From assembly GCF_017744675.1 (NCBI RefSeq), contig NZ_JAGIAV010000003.1, forward strand, positions 310,021 to 374,020: a stretch of 64,000 nucleotides of DNA, in the 5' to 3' direction. The DNA comes from Flavobacterium sp. Lineage in GTDB: Bacteria > Bacteroidota > Bacteroidia > Flavobacteriales > Flavobacteriaceae. The position numbers and the translations under genes are program-made. Shown here one piece after another: positions 41,747-52,231 of the stretch (the stretch's first letter is position 1; each line of letters starts with the position of its first letter). Below the pieces are notes generated by a model that was not told the DNA's origin, made no database searches, and was given only the letters and a program-made list of their open reading frames with translations.

Positions 41747-44700
41747 ATGAAAAAGACAACTTATATCCTTTTATGCTTCTTTAGCATTGTAAACTCGCTG
41801 TTTTCGCAAGGCAAATTTGACAGCTACCAGTTTAGGAGCATACAAGAGACTGCTTCAAAACGAGCTGTTTCTTCTATCATTCAGGATAAAAATGATTTTA
41901 TTTGGATCGGTACAAGTGGCGCCGGTCTCTATAGATACGATGGCGTAAATTATTTCGGATATAAATACGAGAACAAACCTGGTTCGGTAAACAGTAATTT
42001 TATTTATTCTACGTTTATCGATTCCAAAAATAACCTTTGGGTAGGCACCGATCAGGGTTTGTGCTTATACAACAGGGATTTAGACAACTTTACCCGCATC
42101 AATATTGAAGATGCTATAACACAAGGATACACGCAGCCCATTACGATAAAAACAATTATTGAAGACAATAATGGCAATCTATACTTGGGCGCTTACGGTT
42201 TTGGGTTATTTAAACTTAACACAAAAACCTTAAAGTCTTCTCTGGTACATTCAAAAGTGCTGGAAAAACCTAATTTTCTAATAAAATCTTCGGTTAAAAA
42301 CAAACAGGGAATTATTTATTTAGGAACCAGTTACGGACTTTTAGAAATTGACACCAATGGAAAAGTCAAACAGGTTTATAAAGACAAATTTAAACGAGAA
42401 CCGCTCACTAACGATATTGAAAGTCTTGTTATAGACAAATTTGGATACCTATGGATGGGCACAACCGAAAACGGATTGATAAAAATTAAGCCTGAAACAG
42501 ATAATTATCAGTTTGAAAACTATGCCATTACGAAAAATAAGATCTTATCAATCGTACAAAGCAGTTTGGGTTACATTGTTTGCGGTACCGAAAATGACGG
42601 ATTACTGGTTGTAAATTATAAGGGAGAAGTACTAAAAAAATATTTGCACAGCAAATACAATAGTGCCAGCTTAAAATCCAATTCGGTTTGGTCTTTGTAT
42701 CAAGACAAAGAAAAAAGACTCTGGTTAGGGTATTTTAATAAAGGTCTTGGCGTTTTTGATAAACCTAATAACAAATTCAACTCGCTGGAATCTCTTGCTA
42801 ACAATGAAAATTCTCTGCAAACAAGCTATGTAACTTCGGTTGCAAAAGACAAAAAGGGTAATTTGCTCATTAGTAACGAAGGCGGAGGATTAGATATTTA
42901 CAACCTCAACAATAAAAGCTACATTCACGTTAATAAAACAAACCAAAATTATTATTCGGGTTTAGATGCGGTCGATATTCAGAGCATATTTATCGACAGC
43001 AAAGAAAATATTTGGCTTGGAAGCTGGGATCGCGGCATCTACTTTCTAAAAAACGGAACTTCCAGATTTGTCAACTATAATACAGCAAATACACCAGGAT
43101 TAAAATCGAACCGAATTTTTAGTTTTTCAGAAGATTCAAAAGGCAGAATCTGGATCGGAACTTTTATAAAAGGACTGCATTATTTTGATAATAAAAGCAA
43201 CACATTTGTACATTGTGATACTGAGCCATTTGTCAAAAACGGTCTAGATAATGCTTTCATCCGTAAAGTTTTTGTAGATTCTGATAATGTTTTGTGGGTC
43301 GGCACTATCTTAGGCTTGTATCAGATCAATATAAAAGATGAAACTGGTTTTAAAGTCACAAAAATGCGCGATGCTATGTTTGGCGGCATTAATAAAAACA
43401 ATAGCATTCAGATTATTTTATCTATTTATGAATCTAATGATAAAACAATATGGATAGGAACAGATACTCAAGGCCTATTTAGCTACAATAAAAAAAACAA
43501 GACATTTTCTAATTACGATGATTTTCCTGGATTTAAAGAAAAATCAATTCGCGCGATCATTTCTGATAATAACGGCGCTTTATGGGTAAGCGGCGGATCT
43601 GGTTTGACAAAACTCGACCTGAAAAATCAAAAAAGCATTAATTTTAATAAAGACGACGGTCTAATCGATAATGATTTTAATAACAATGCCGTTTACAAAG
43701 ACGGAAATGGAGAGCTTTATTTTGGAGGTTATGAAGGCGTAAATTATTTTAACCCTAACGAAATTAAAAAAGCAGAAAAAGCTCCGCGTCTTTATTTCAG
43801 TGATTTTAAATTATTCAATCGATCCGTAAAACCAAATGAAGACGGCTCTCCTTTGAGCAAAGTAATTTCGCAGACTCAAGAAATTACGCTTAATTACACA
43901 CAGTCTGTTTTTACGATCGAATATGTGGGAATCAATTATAATTATTCTAAGAAAAACCAATATGCGTATTATCTCGAAGGTTTTGAAAAAGACTGGAACT
44001 ATGTAGGCAATAACAGAACAGCAACTTATACCAATTTGGCGCCGGGAAATTATACCTTTAAAGTAAAATCGGCCAACGCAGACGGCACGTGGAGCGGCAA
44101 TCAATTAGAATTAAAAATAAAAATCCTTCCTCCGTGGTGGAAAACCATCTGGGCTTATTTAATCTATTCTTCTATTTTAATTTTCTTAATCCTTTATCTT
44201 AACAAGATTTATCAAAATCGTTTCAAAGCGAAGCAGGCTATAATTCTGGAAAAAGAAAAGAACATTCAATTGGAGAAATTAAACAATAAAAAACTGCAGT
44301 TTTTCACCAATATCTCGCATGAATTCAGAACTCCTTTAACACTAATTATTAATCCGCTGGAGGATATTTTAAAGAGCAAAAAAATATCTCCAGAGATTCA
44401 TAATAAATTAAAAATAGTACACAAAAGCTCTGATAGGCTCTCTAGGCTTATTAATGAGCTTATGGATTTTAATAAATTAGAGTTTAATAAAATTTCGCTT
44501 CAAGCCAAGAAAGTTGAAGTCGTATCGTTTACCGAAGCCGTTATCGGCTACTTTTATGAAGAAGCCGCAGCGCGAAACATTGCTGTTAATTTTGAGTCGC
44601 CTGTAGATGAACTCGAAGATTGGCTAGATCCTAAAATGCTAGAAAAAATACTGTTTAATATTATTTCGAATGCATTTAAATTTACGCCAGATAATGGTTC

Positions 44701-45871
44701 GATCCATATTTCTATAAACACATCAGAAACCGAAAATGTATTGATAATTGACGGAAATAAAGTCCCATCTTTCTCGATAACCATTGCAGATACAGGTTCT
44801 GGAATACGAAAAAAAGATTTAAATAAAATTTTTGATCGTTTCTACCAAGTCAATAATCTCAATAAGGAATATTACGGAAGCACCGGAATTGGCTTGGAGG
44901 TTGTAAAGGAATTTGTCGAACTTCATAAAGGAAAAATTGAAGTTGAAAGTGAAGTTGGCGAAGGCACCAGCTTTAAAATAACTTTTCCGCTAGGCAACTC
45001 GCTATATAAAAGAAGTGAGATCATTGATGAGAAATATAAAATAGAGCGCAAAAACGAACTTTTATCTGAACCTGTTCAAGATGAGATAGAATCTAACTCT
45101 GAAGCAGAAGCTCAAAAAGCATATACCGTTTTAATTGTAGAAGACAATACAGAATTAAGAAACTATTTAAAACAGGAACTTAGCAAATCATACAAAGTAA
45201 TTACAGCCGAAAATGGCCAAAAAGGTTACGATCTTGCTGTACAGAAATTGCCTGATTTAATTATAACCGATGTTATTATGCCAGTCATGGACGGACTTGA
45301 GCTGTGCAAAAACATAAAAGGCGATTTAAAAACAAGCCATATTCCTTTATTGATGCTTTCTGCCAAAGCAATGGTAAAAGACCGATTGGAAGGTATCGAT
45401 TCGGGTGCCGATATGTATTTAAGCAAACCTTTTGAACTGGATATTCTAAAATCGAGTCTCGCGCAGCTTATTACAAGCAGACAGATCATGTTCAAGAAAT
45501 TTTACAGCGGCATCACTAAGCAAGGCAAAGAAAAAACAACCTCGCTTGATAATGATTTCATTCAAAAGATTCTGCATTATATTAATGAAAATATTAGTGA
45601 ACCTGAACTAACCGTAGAACTACTTTCTTCTAAGATCTTTTTAAGCAGAAGCCAGCTCTATCGAAAAATAAAAACACTAACAGGTGTTTCTGTTAATGAA
45701 TTTATCCGAAATGTGCGATTAGAAAAAGCAAAACAGCTGATCGAACAGGGCAATAATAATATCAACGAAATAAGTTTCAAAGTTGGTTTTACTTCTCCCT
45801 CCTATTTTGCCAAATGCTATAAAATCAAATACGGCCATTTGCCTACACAGGAAAAAAGAGCGAAAGAATAG
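41747..45871 (+). CDS. HTCS2: hybrid two-component sensor/regulator of the second locus
   Basis: 1374 residues: a signal peptide (cleavage near SLFSQ), two-component propeller repeats (IWIGT, LWVGT), a Y_Y_Y domain (about 715-780), a membrane span near 795-815, HisKA with His858 in NISHEFRTPL, an ATPase (NIISNAFKFTPDNG, DTGSGI, GSTGIGLEVV), a receiver with Asp1175 in TDVIMPVMDG, and a C-terminal AraC DNA-binding domain. It lies between the GH3 gene and the SusC2 operon on the same strand. It should sense the signature oligosaccharide of this locus in the periplasm and activate transcription at the 21-bp-phased sites upstream of GH3 and SusC2. Confidence 0.95.
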   Translation: MKKTTYILLCFFSIVNSLFSQGKFDSYQFRSIQETASKRAVSSIIQDKNDFIWIGTSGAGLYRYDGVNYFGYKYENKPGSVNSNFIYSTFIDSKNNLWVGTDQGLCLYNRDLDNFTRINIEDAITQGYTQPITIKTIIEDNNGNLYLGAYGFGLFKLNTKTLKSSLVHSKVLEKPNFLIKSSVKNKQGIIYLGTSYGLLEIDTNGKVKQVYKDKFKREPLTNDIESLVIDKFGYLWMGTTENGLIKIKPETDNYQFENYAITKNKILSIVQSSLGYIVCGTENDGLLVVNYKGEVLKKYLHSKYNSASLKSNSVWSLYQDKEKRLWLGYFNKGLGVFDKPNNKFNSLESLANNENSLQTSYVTSVAKDKKGNLLISNEGGGLDIYNLNNKSYIHVNKTNQNYYSGLDAVDIQSIFIDSKENIWLGSWDRGIYFLKNGTSRFVNYNTANTPGLKSNRIFSFSEDSKGRIWIGTFIKGLHYFDNKSNTFVHCDTEPFVKNGLDNAFIRKVFVDSDNVLWVGTILGLYQINIKDETGFKVTKMRDAMFGGINKNNSIQIILSIYESNDKTIWIGTDTQGLFSYNKKNKTFSNYDDFPGFKEKSIRAIISDNNGALWVSGGSGLTKLDLKNQKSINFNKDDGLIDNDFNNNAVYKDGNGELYFGGYEGVNYFNPNEIKKAEKAPRLYFSDFKLFNRSVKPNEDGSPLSKVISQTQEITLNYTQSVFTIEYVGINYNYSKKNQYAYYLEGFEKDWNYVGNNRTATYTNLAPGNYTFKVKSANADGTWSGNQLELKIKILPPWWKTIWAYLIYSSILIFLILYLNKIYQNRFKAKQAIILEKEKNIQLEKLNNKKLQFFTNISHEFRTPLTLIINPLEDILKSKKISPEIHNKLKIVHKSSDRLSRLINELMDFNKLEFNKISLQAKKVEVVSFTEAVIGYFYEEAAARNIAVNFESPVDELEDWLDPKMLEKILFNIISNAFKFTPDNGSIHISINTSETENVLIIDGNKVPSFSITIADTGSGIRKKDLNKIFDRFYQVNNLNKEYYGSTGIGLEVVKEFVELHKGKIEVESEVGEGTSFKITFPLGNSLYKRSEIIDEKYKIERKNELLSEPVQDEIESNSEAEAQKAYTVLIVEDNTELRNYLKQELSKSYKVITAENGQKGYDLAVQKLPDLIITDVIMPVMDGLELCKNIKGDLKTSHIPLLMLSAKAMVKDRLEGIDSGADMYLSKPFELDILKSSLAQLITSRQIMFKKFYSGITKQGKEKTTSLDNDFIQKILHYINENISEPELTVELLSSKIFLSRSQLYRKIKTLTGVSVNEFIRNVRLEKAKQLIEQGNNNINEISFKVGFTSPSYFAKCYKIKYGHLPTQEKRAKE

Positions 45872-45902
45872 AAAACAAATTACAATTTGAATATTAAATA
45901 GT

Positions 45903-45937
45903 AAAGAGCTTCGGTTTAAACCGAAGCTCTTTTTTTG
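45903..45937. terminator. Strong intrinsic terminator after HTCS2
   Basis: AAAGAGCTTCGGTTT is followed directly by its exact reverse complement and then a T-tract. A 15-bp perfect arm makes it a strong terminator between HTCS2 and the SusC2 operon. Confidence 0.93.
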
Positions 45938-46120
45938 TCAGTGATTTTTTTCAAAATGTAAGCTTTTAAATTTCAGGCAAAAATCAGCATATAAAAAATA
46001 AAACCTTAATATTTTGAACATACAATATTTTTTAGACTAAAAAATTACCAATACTTCAGCAACCGTTTTAATGCTTATAATGATTTGTTTTAGCATTTAC
46101 AGGGGTTCAGAAGCACTTTT

Positions 46121-46186
46121 TGCATCATCTGTTGCACAATATGCATCATCTGTACTACAATGCAACACCTGTAGAATCTACTTTCG
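46121..46186 (+). promoter_or_regulatory. Candidate HTCS2 operator and promoter of susC2
   Basis: TGCATCATCTGT occurs at 46121-46132 and again at 46142-46153 (21-bp period), with a third degenerate copy TGCAACACCTGT at 46161-46172. Six bases later TACTTTCG (46179-46186) fits the -7 box TAnnTTTG with one mismatch. About two helical turns between copies suit a tandem AraC-type dimer. It lies about 140 bp before the susC2 start; the remaining 45938-46120 shows nothing further. Confidence 0.65.
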
Positions 46187-46323
46187 TTAAGAAATATTTA
46201 AGAAAAAAGTTTAGCCATTCTAACTCAAAACAATCTCATGTCAAAACACCCAAATTTTTAAATATTTTCTTAAAACTTAACGAATTACTAATTATTTCAA
46301 TTTAAACTAAACAACCAAACTTT

Positions 46324-49300
46324 ATGCAGAAAAAAACATTAAAAAGACTATTGTGCTTAATAGTATGCTTGTGGGGAAATTTTTTCTTCGCTCAAACTGT
46401 TAAAGGTAAAGTAACATCGGGAGGAAACATTCTTCCGGGTGTTAGTGTAATAGTACAGGGAACCAAAAACGGAACGGTCACCGATTTTGACGGTACTTTC
46501 GTATTGAATAATGTTGAACCAAAAGCAATGCTGCTTTTTACTTATATAGGATACAAAAATTTAATCCTTGAAGCTAAACCGAATATGCAAGTGGTCATGG
46601 CGAGCGACCTAGAAAAATTAAACGAAGTGGTCGTTATCGGATATGGAACATCTAAAAGAAAAGACATAAATGGTGCTGTATCTTCTATTAAAGCTTCTGA
46701 AATTCAAGATAAGCCATTTATCTCTATCGATCAGGCTCTTGTTGGTAAAGCCGCAGGTGTAAATGTTACGCAGAACTCTGGTACTCCAGGTGGGGGAATC
46801 TCTGTTCAGATTAGAGGAATTACTTCTATTAACGGTAATGAGCCTTTATATGTGATCGACGGAACGCCTGTTTTTGCAGACAAAAACAATGATTCCTTTT
46901 CGTTTAGCGCTTTAGGCGGAGGAAACGGACAAACTAAAAATTCTGCTTTATCTGGATTGAATATTTCAGATATAGAAACGATCGATATCTTAAAAGATGC
47001 TTCTGCAACAGCTATATATGGTTCAAGCGGTGCAAACGGAGTGGTTTTGATTACAACTAAAAAAGGAAAAAAGGGAAAATCAAAATTTACATACGAAACC
47101 TATTTAGGGACACAACAGATAAACAATACGGTTGATGTTTTAAATCTGCCTCAATATGCGGCTTATCAGGCAAAAATTTACAAACTAAATGGCGAGCCTG
47201 TTCCGTATCAATATCAAAAACCTAATTTGCTTGGAAATGGTACAAATTGGCAGGATGAACTTTTTAGAACAGCGACAATGTACAATCACCAGCTTTCTTT
47301 CTCTGGAGAAAAAGATGGAACACGCTTTTACACTTCTTTAAATTATTTTGATCAGGAAGGTATTGTTTTAAATTCAGATTTCAACAGATTAGCAATGCGT
47401 TTAAATGTAGATTCTAATGTAAAATCTTGGCTTAAAATTGGTAACAACCTATCGATAAGCAAATCATCTCAGCAAGTGGTAAGAAATGATGACAGAGGAG
47501 GATTGGTTATGAATGCCTTAAGACAGTCTCCTGAGTTACCAGTTAGAGCTGCAGATGGTTCTTATGCGGGGCCAACATCTGGTTTAGGATCATCGGCAAA
47601 TGAAGCCACTAATCCAATTGCCTTATCTGAATACAATAATGCCACTACAGAAAGATTTAAAATCAATGGAAATCTATTTGCTGATTTTACTCTTTTAAAA
47701 GGATTAGTTTTCAGATCAGAATTAGGATACGATTTGAATTTCTCAAAAAACAGCACTTTTGTGCCTAAATATACTTTAGGAAACGTAACTGAACTTTTAA
47801 ATAAATCGTTCAAACAGCAAGATCAGAGCTATTATTGGAATATTAAAAACTATCTGACCTACAACAAAACGCTAAACGAGAAACATAATTTTACTTTTTT
47901 ACTAGGACAAGAAGCGCAGGAAAGTTATTATGAATATTTAAGCGGTTACAGAACAGGCGATTTCTTAAATAAAGATTTCACCAATCTGAACATCGGTGAT
48001 ATTGCCACTGCCCTAAACGGAAATGGTTCTGGACGCTGGTCTATGACTTCTTATATTTCAAGATTAAATTACAGTTTTTCTGACCGCTACTCTTTTTCTG
48101 CTTCTTTAAGAGCAGATGCTTCATCTAACTTTGGACCAAATCACAAATGGGGATATTTCCCTTCATTTTCAGGAGGTTGGACAGTTAGCAACGAGAAATT
48201 CTTTGAGCCTTTGTCAAAAAGCGTTAATTATTTAAAATTTAAAGCTGGATATGGTCTTGTAGGAAATCAAAACATTCCCGCAAATAGATATCAGACTATT
48301 TTATCGCTACTTGCATCGCCATTTGGTGGAGTTTCGCCAACGATCGACAATTTAGGAAATCCAGACATAAAGTGGGAATCTCTTAAATCTTTCAATACTG
48401 GTTTTGAATTGGCAATGCTTAATAACAGAGTGAAATTAGATTTTGATTATTACATTAAAAATTCTTCAGATTTCTTGACCAAACAAATCAATGACGAATC
48501 CAATCAAAGTGCGCTTAACTATTATTTGAATACAGGTGAAATTGTAACAAAAGGTATTGAGCTTACTTTAAATACAAGAAATATTGCTACCGAAAATTTT
48601 AACTGGGATACAACGATCATTTTTTCAAAATACAATAATGAATTGACACGTTTTCAAGGTCAGGGCAAATCATTGTTAGGAAAAGTGCAATTCGATTTAT
48701 ACAATATTACCAGAACTACCGAAGGACAGCCAGTAGGACAATTTTACGGGTATGTAACAGATGGTTTGTTTAAAAACGCTACAGAACTAGCGGCTGGACC
48801 AATTCAGGAAGCAGGAACAGGTGTGGGAGACATTCGATTTAAGGATCTTAATGGTGACGGAAAAATAGACAGTAAGGACCAAACAGCCATAGGAGATGCT
48901 ATTCCAGATTTTACCTATGCTATTACGAATAACCTTAGATACAAAAACTTCAATTTTTCAGTTGCTTTAACAGGAAGCCAAGGCAATAAGATTTACAACT
49001 TTACGCGCCATTATATTGATGGCATTTATCCAGGTTTTGGAGACCGATTTGGAAACGTAAGCACACAGGCAATGCAGGCTTTTGAACCTGGAGTGAATGA
49101 AAATACAGACGTGCCAAGAATCACGCTTAATGATCCAAATGGTAACGGAAGAATTTCGAACAGATTTGTTGAAGACGGTTCTTATTTAAGAATTCAGAAT
49201 GTTTCTTTGAGCTACGATTTGCCAAATAAAATTTTCGACAATTCTATTATATCTAAAGTAAGACTTTATGTAAACGTTCAAAATTTATACACGTTTACAA

Positions 49301-49422
49301 AATATACCGGATTTGATCCAGCTCTTGGAAACCTAGACCAAAATATCACATTGAGCGGTATTGATCTAGGACGTTACCCAGTGCCAAGAACAACTTCTAT
49401 AGGAGTAAATTTAGAATTCTAA
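46324..49422 (+). CDS. SusC-like TonB-dependent outer-membrane transporter
   Basis: 1032 residues with a signal peptide (cleavage near FFAQ). It has a carboxypeptidase-like domain (about 24-100, VKGKVTSGGNILPGVSV), the region EVVVIGYGTSKRKDINGA before the plug, plug motifs PLYVIDGTP and SATAIYGSSGANGVV, and a large barrel ending in a C-terminal aromatic (EF). It is the first gene of the second SusCD operon. It imports oligosaccharides released by surface enzymes such as GH10. A 58-bp gap separates it from susD2. Confidence 0.96.
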   Translation: MQKKTLKRLLCLIVCLWGNFFFAQTVKGKVTSGGNILPGVSVIVQGTKNGTVTDFDGTFVLNNVEPKAMLLFTYIGYKNLILEAKPNMQVVMASDLEKLNEVVVIGYGTSKRKDINGAVSSIKASEIQDKPFISIDQALVGKAAGVNVTQNSGTPGGGISVQIRGITSINGNEPLYVIDGTPVFADKNNDSFSFSALGGGNGQTKNSALSGLNISDIETIDILKDASATAIYGSSGANGVVLITTKKGKKGKSKFTYETYLGTQQINNTVDVLNLPQYAAYQAKIYKLNGEPVPYQYQKPNLLGNGTNWQDELFRTATMYNHQLSFSGEKDGTRFYTSLNYFDQEGIVLNSDFNRLAMRLNVDSNVKSWLKIGNNLSISKSSQQVVRNDDRGGLVMNALRQSPELPVRAADGSYAGPTSGLGSSANEATNPIALSEYNNATTERFKINGNLFADFTLLKGLVFRSELGYDLNFSKNSTFVPKYTLGNVTELLNKSFKQQDQSYYWNIKNYLTYNKTLNEKHNFTFLLGQEAQESYYEYLSGYRTGDFLNKDFTNLNIGDIATALNGNGSGRWSMTSYISRLNYSFSDRYSFSASLRADASSNFGPNHKWGYFPSFSGGWTVSNEKFFEPLSKSVNYLKFKAGYGLVGNQNIPANRYQTILSLLASPFGGVSPTIDNLGNPDIKWESLKSFNTGFELAMLNNRVKLDFDYYIKNSSDFLTKQINDESNQSALNYYLNTGEIVTKGIELTLNTRNIATENFNWDTTIIFSKYNNELTRFQGQGKSLLGKVQFDLYNITRTTEGQPVGQFYGYVTDGLFKNATELAAGPIQEAGTGVGDIRFKDLNGDGKIDSKDQTAIGDAIPDFTYAITNNLRYKNFNFSVALTGSQGNKIYNFTRHYIDGIYPGFGDRFGNVSTQAMQAFEPGVNENTDVPRITLNDPNGNGRISNRFVEDGSYLRIQNVSLSYDLPNKIFDNSIISKVRLYVNVQNLYTFTKYTGFDPALGNLDQNITLSGIDLGRYPVPRTTSIGVNLEF

Positions 49423-49480
49423 GCTTTATAAAAACACATTTAACTTAATGATTCATAGTCATTAATATAAAAAAATAGTT

Positions 49481-51007
49481 ATGAAAAAACTTTTTAAACT
49501 TTTTTTGATGGGAATGCTTATACCATTGCTGTCTTTATTTTCCTGTTCAGATGAGTTTTTGAATGCACCATCTGAAAATCAGTTAACGCCAAGCGATCTT
49601 CCTGAAGGGGTTACCGCTTTTGACGGAATTGCCGAGAGCTTGTACTTTAAGCCTTGGTTTGCCTTTAACGACAAATTCCTAATTGCTGTAGGAGACATGT
49701 ATGCCGGAAATGCTTTTACATTTGATGGTGCTTACTCACAGTTTAAAGATGCTAAAGTAACGTCGCAAAACCCAATTCTTACAGAAGGATATGTAGCCTT
49801 GTTTTCGGTTATCGATCAATCTAATAATTTAATGAGTCTAGTCGAAGCTAGAAAAAGTGAACTTCCTGAGGCATCTTATAAAAATGCTATTGCCATATCA
49901 AGATTCATGAGGGCCAATGCTTATTTCTATCTTGTTAGGACTTTTGGAGCTGTGCCTATCATCAATAAAGCGGGATCTGCAGCACAGCCAAAAAGAAATC
50001 TTATTCCTGATGTTTACAAATTCATCAAGCAAGATTTAGAATACGCGGCAGAAAATTTACCAGAAAAAGGATTAAAGAAAGGATACGTGACTAAATATGC
50101 CGCAATGGGAATTTTAGCCAAAGTGCATCTGACTTTAAATGAATATGCTGAATGTGCTACTTTGACTCAGAAAATTATCGGAAATCAGTATACTTTAATT
50201 CAAGAATACGGAAATCTGTTTAGCAGTCCAGAAAATAATAATAGTGCAGAAAGTATGTTTGCTCTTCAATGGAAAGCTATTGCTACAGAATGGGGAACGC
50301 AAAACACCAATCAGGCGTATATTGTTCCAGGAGGCACAGGAATTACAGGCGGTGGTGACGGATGGGGAGTTTACCTTCCTTCTATTTCTTTGCAAAATGG
50401 ATTTGAGCCAAAAGATATCAGAAAGAAAAGCACAATCATGACGGATGGCGATTTTTACCCTGAATTATTAAAAAGTCAAGGCGGTTTTACCTATAAAAAA
50501 ATATACTCTTCTACAGCTGCAAATTTCAGAAAATACATAGTAGGATCTGCTGCAGAAAGAAACGATGTATTCTTTATGAGAACTTCTCAAAACACGATTA
50601 TTTTAAGATATTCTGACATTTTATTGATGAATTCTGAGGCAATTATGGCTGGAGCGCCTTCCACTACGTCAGCAGCGGCTTTAAGCTCTTTTAATGAAGT
50701 AAGAAAAAGAGCAGGATTACCAATTAAAACAGTATTGACAAGAGATGAGCTTTTTAATGAAAGAAGAATTGAATTTGCTTTGGAAGGACAATATTTCTTC
50801 GATTTAAAACGCCGTGGTCTTGCTGAAGCAACTGCAATTATTTCTCAACAAGAAGTAGGTTTTTATTCTGATGATGCCAGAACAGAATTGATTTCGAGAA
50901 AGATAACTCCTGGAAGCAATTATTTTGAACTTCCATTGCCACAGTCTGCCATAGATACCAATCCATCATTATTAGAAGCTCCGGTTCCTTTTAACTTTAA
51001 TAACTAA
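49481..51007 (+). CDS. SusD-like outer-membrane glycan-binding lipoprotein
   Basis: 508 residues with a lipobox (LFSC) followed by SDEFLNAPSENQ, the usual SusD start. TPR-like helices and the C-terminal FNERRIEFALEGQYFFDLKRRG motif are present. It is the lid and substrate-binding partner of SusC2. It ends 3 bp before the binding-protein gene. Family assignment is firm. Confidence 0.95.
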   Translation: MKKLFKLFLMGMLIPLLSLFSCSDEFLNAPSENQLTPSDLPEGVTAFDGIAESLYFKPWFAFNDKFLIAVGDMYAGNAFTFDGAYSQFKDAKVTSQNPILTEGYVALFSVIDQSNNLMSLVEARKSELPEASYKNAIAISRFMRANAYFYLVRTFGAVPIINKAGSAAQPKRNLIPDVYKFIKQDLEYAAENLPEKGLKKGYVTKYAAMGILAKVHLTLNEYAECATLTQKIIGNQYTLIQEYGNLFSSPENNNSAESMFALQWKAIATEWGTQNTNQAYIVPGGTGITGGGDGWGVYLPSISLQNGFEPKDIRKKSTIMTDGDFYPELLKSQGGFTYKKIYSSTAANFRKYIVGSAAERNDVFFMRTSQNTIILRYSDILLMNSEAIMAGAPSTTSAAALSSFNEVRKRAGLPIKTVLTRDELFNERRIEFALEGQYFFDLKRRGLAEATAIISQQEVGFYSDDARTELISRKITPGSNYFELPLPQSAIDTNPSLLEAPVPFNFNN

Positions 51008-51010
51008 ACT

Positions 51011-52114
51011 ATGATCAATACAATAAAATATAGCATTCTACTACTTTTTGTGCTGGCTTCTTTTACAGCCTGCCAAAATGATGATGCAACTAGCGCAAAC
51101 ATTGATGCAATGGTTGCTGAACCGGGAGATTTACTAAATCAGGCCTTTCCAAACAATAAAGTAAGAGTTGAAGGAGAAGGTTTAACGGGACTAAAAAAGA
51201 TTACACTCGATAATACTATTAATATTGCTTTTAATCCTAATTACAATTCAGACAAATCGTTTATTTTCACTGTTCCTTTTGATGAAAAACTAGGAAGCAG
51301 ATTTGGAGTTCAGCCTATTACCTTTACAACTGCAAATGGCTCTGTGACTAAAAACATTGAGATTTTACAGCCTGTACCAACCATTACTAAAACCACTCCT
51401 GCAGTTGCAACTCCAGGATTTCCGTTAGAAATTGAAGGAACTTGGTTTTATAATATTTCATCAGTAACCTTAGCAGGAAAAGCGGTAAGTTATACGGTAA
51501 AATCGTCTTCTTCAATTATAATCGGTTTACCTGCAAATGCAACTTCTGGATCAGAACTTGCCATTACTACACCTGGAGGAACAGCAAAAAAGACAATTGA
51601 TTTTGCAACCATCATTCTGGTATCTGATTTTGACGGAAATGGTCTTAGAAAAGATTGGACATCTTATGGAGATGTAGAAAGCTTTAATACTAGTACTTCT
51701 GGTGGTCCAACAGGAAATTACACCACGTTGGTTTGGGCCGGTTCTACTGCTAATGGCTACAACGGCAGCAGTGGCGGTGGCGGAGCTAGTTTCCTAAGCA
51801 CTTCTAATACAGACGCTACAAAAGCCTATATTGATATAGATGTAAGTGCAAATGTTGTGGGCGCCCAGTTTGCTATTCAGCTAAACACAATCGACGGAGT
51901 AAACTATGGCTACAATTTTAAAATCACCGATACCAACTGGACTACAAAGACCATATCAATTGCTGATTTTAAAGACAATTACGGATTTGGATCTAATACA
52001 GCTGCCACATTAAATCCGTCTAAAATCAATGAAATTAAGGTTGGAATCGCTCAAGGAGACACCCCTAACCCTAGTGCTATTAAATTTGATAATATTAAAA
52101 TCCGTTATCAATAA
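51011..52114 (+). CDS. Surface glycan-binding lipoprotein with IPT/TIG domains
   Basis: 367 residues: a signal peptide with lipobox (FTAC) followed by QNDDATS, two IPT/TIG-like domains (about 35-200; VEGEGLTGLKK, IEGTWFYNISSVTLAG), and a C-terminal beta-sandwich (about 205-367) with FDGNGLRKDW and repeated Trp and Tyr. It follows susD2 by 3 bp and is followed by GH10. Its plan matches the XyGUL binding protein at 28898, but sequence similarity is low in the C-terminal part, as expected if it binds a different glycan. Confidence 0.85.
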   Translation: MINTIKYSILLLFVLASFTACQNDDATSANIDAMVAEPGDLLNQAFPNNKVRVEGEGLTGLKKITLDNTINIAFNPNYNSDKSFIFTVPFDEKLGSRFGVQPITFTTANGSVTKNIEILQPVPTITKTTPAVATPGFPLEIEGTWFYNISSVTLAGKAVSYTVKSSSSIIIGLPANATSGSELAITTPGGTAKKTIDFATIILVSDFDGNGLRKDWTSYGDVESFNTSTSGGPTGNYTTLVWAGSTANGYNGSSGGGGASFLSTSNTDATKAYIDIDVSANVVGAQFAIQLNTIDGVNYGYNFKITDTNWTTKTISIADFKDNYGFGSNTAATLNPSKINEIKVGIAQGDTPNPSAIKFDNIKIRYQ

Positions 52115-52133
52115 TTAATCTCACATTTAACTT

Positions 52134-52163
52134 AAAGAGGCTGCGGTCAAAGCGGCCTCTTTT
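52134..52163 (+). terminator. Intrinsic terminator after the binding-protein gene
   Basis: AAAGAGGCTGC pairs with GCGGCCTCTTT (one T-G pair) around an 8-nt loop and is followed by TTTT. It lies 20 bp after the SGBP stop and 69 bp before GH10. It may partly end the SusCD transcript and lower GH10 expression. Confidence 0.8.
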
Positions 52164-52231
52164 ATTAAACCGAATAAATAATCGTAAATAAGAACGTTCT
52201 CTTAAAAAGGAAAGTTCATAATAAAAACAGT

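Noticed and set aside
46120..46305. 61-residue ORF with repeated His-His-Leu near its start
   Set aside because: The repeats come from the direct-repeat operator upstream of susC2; the rest has no coding signal.
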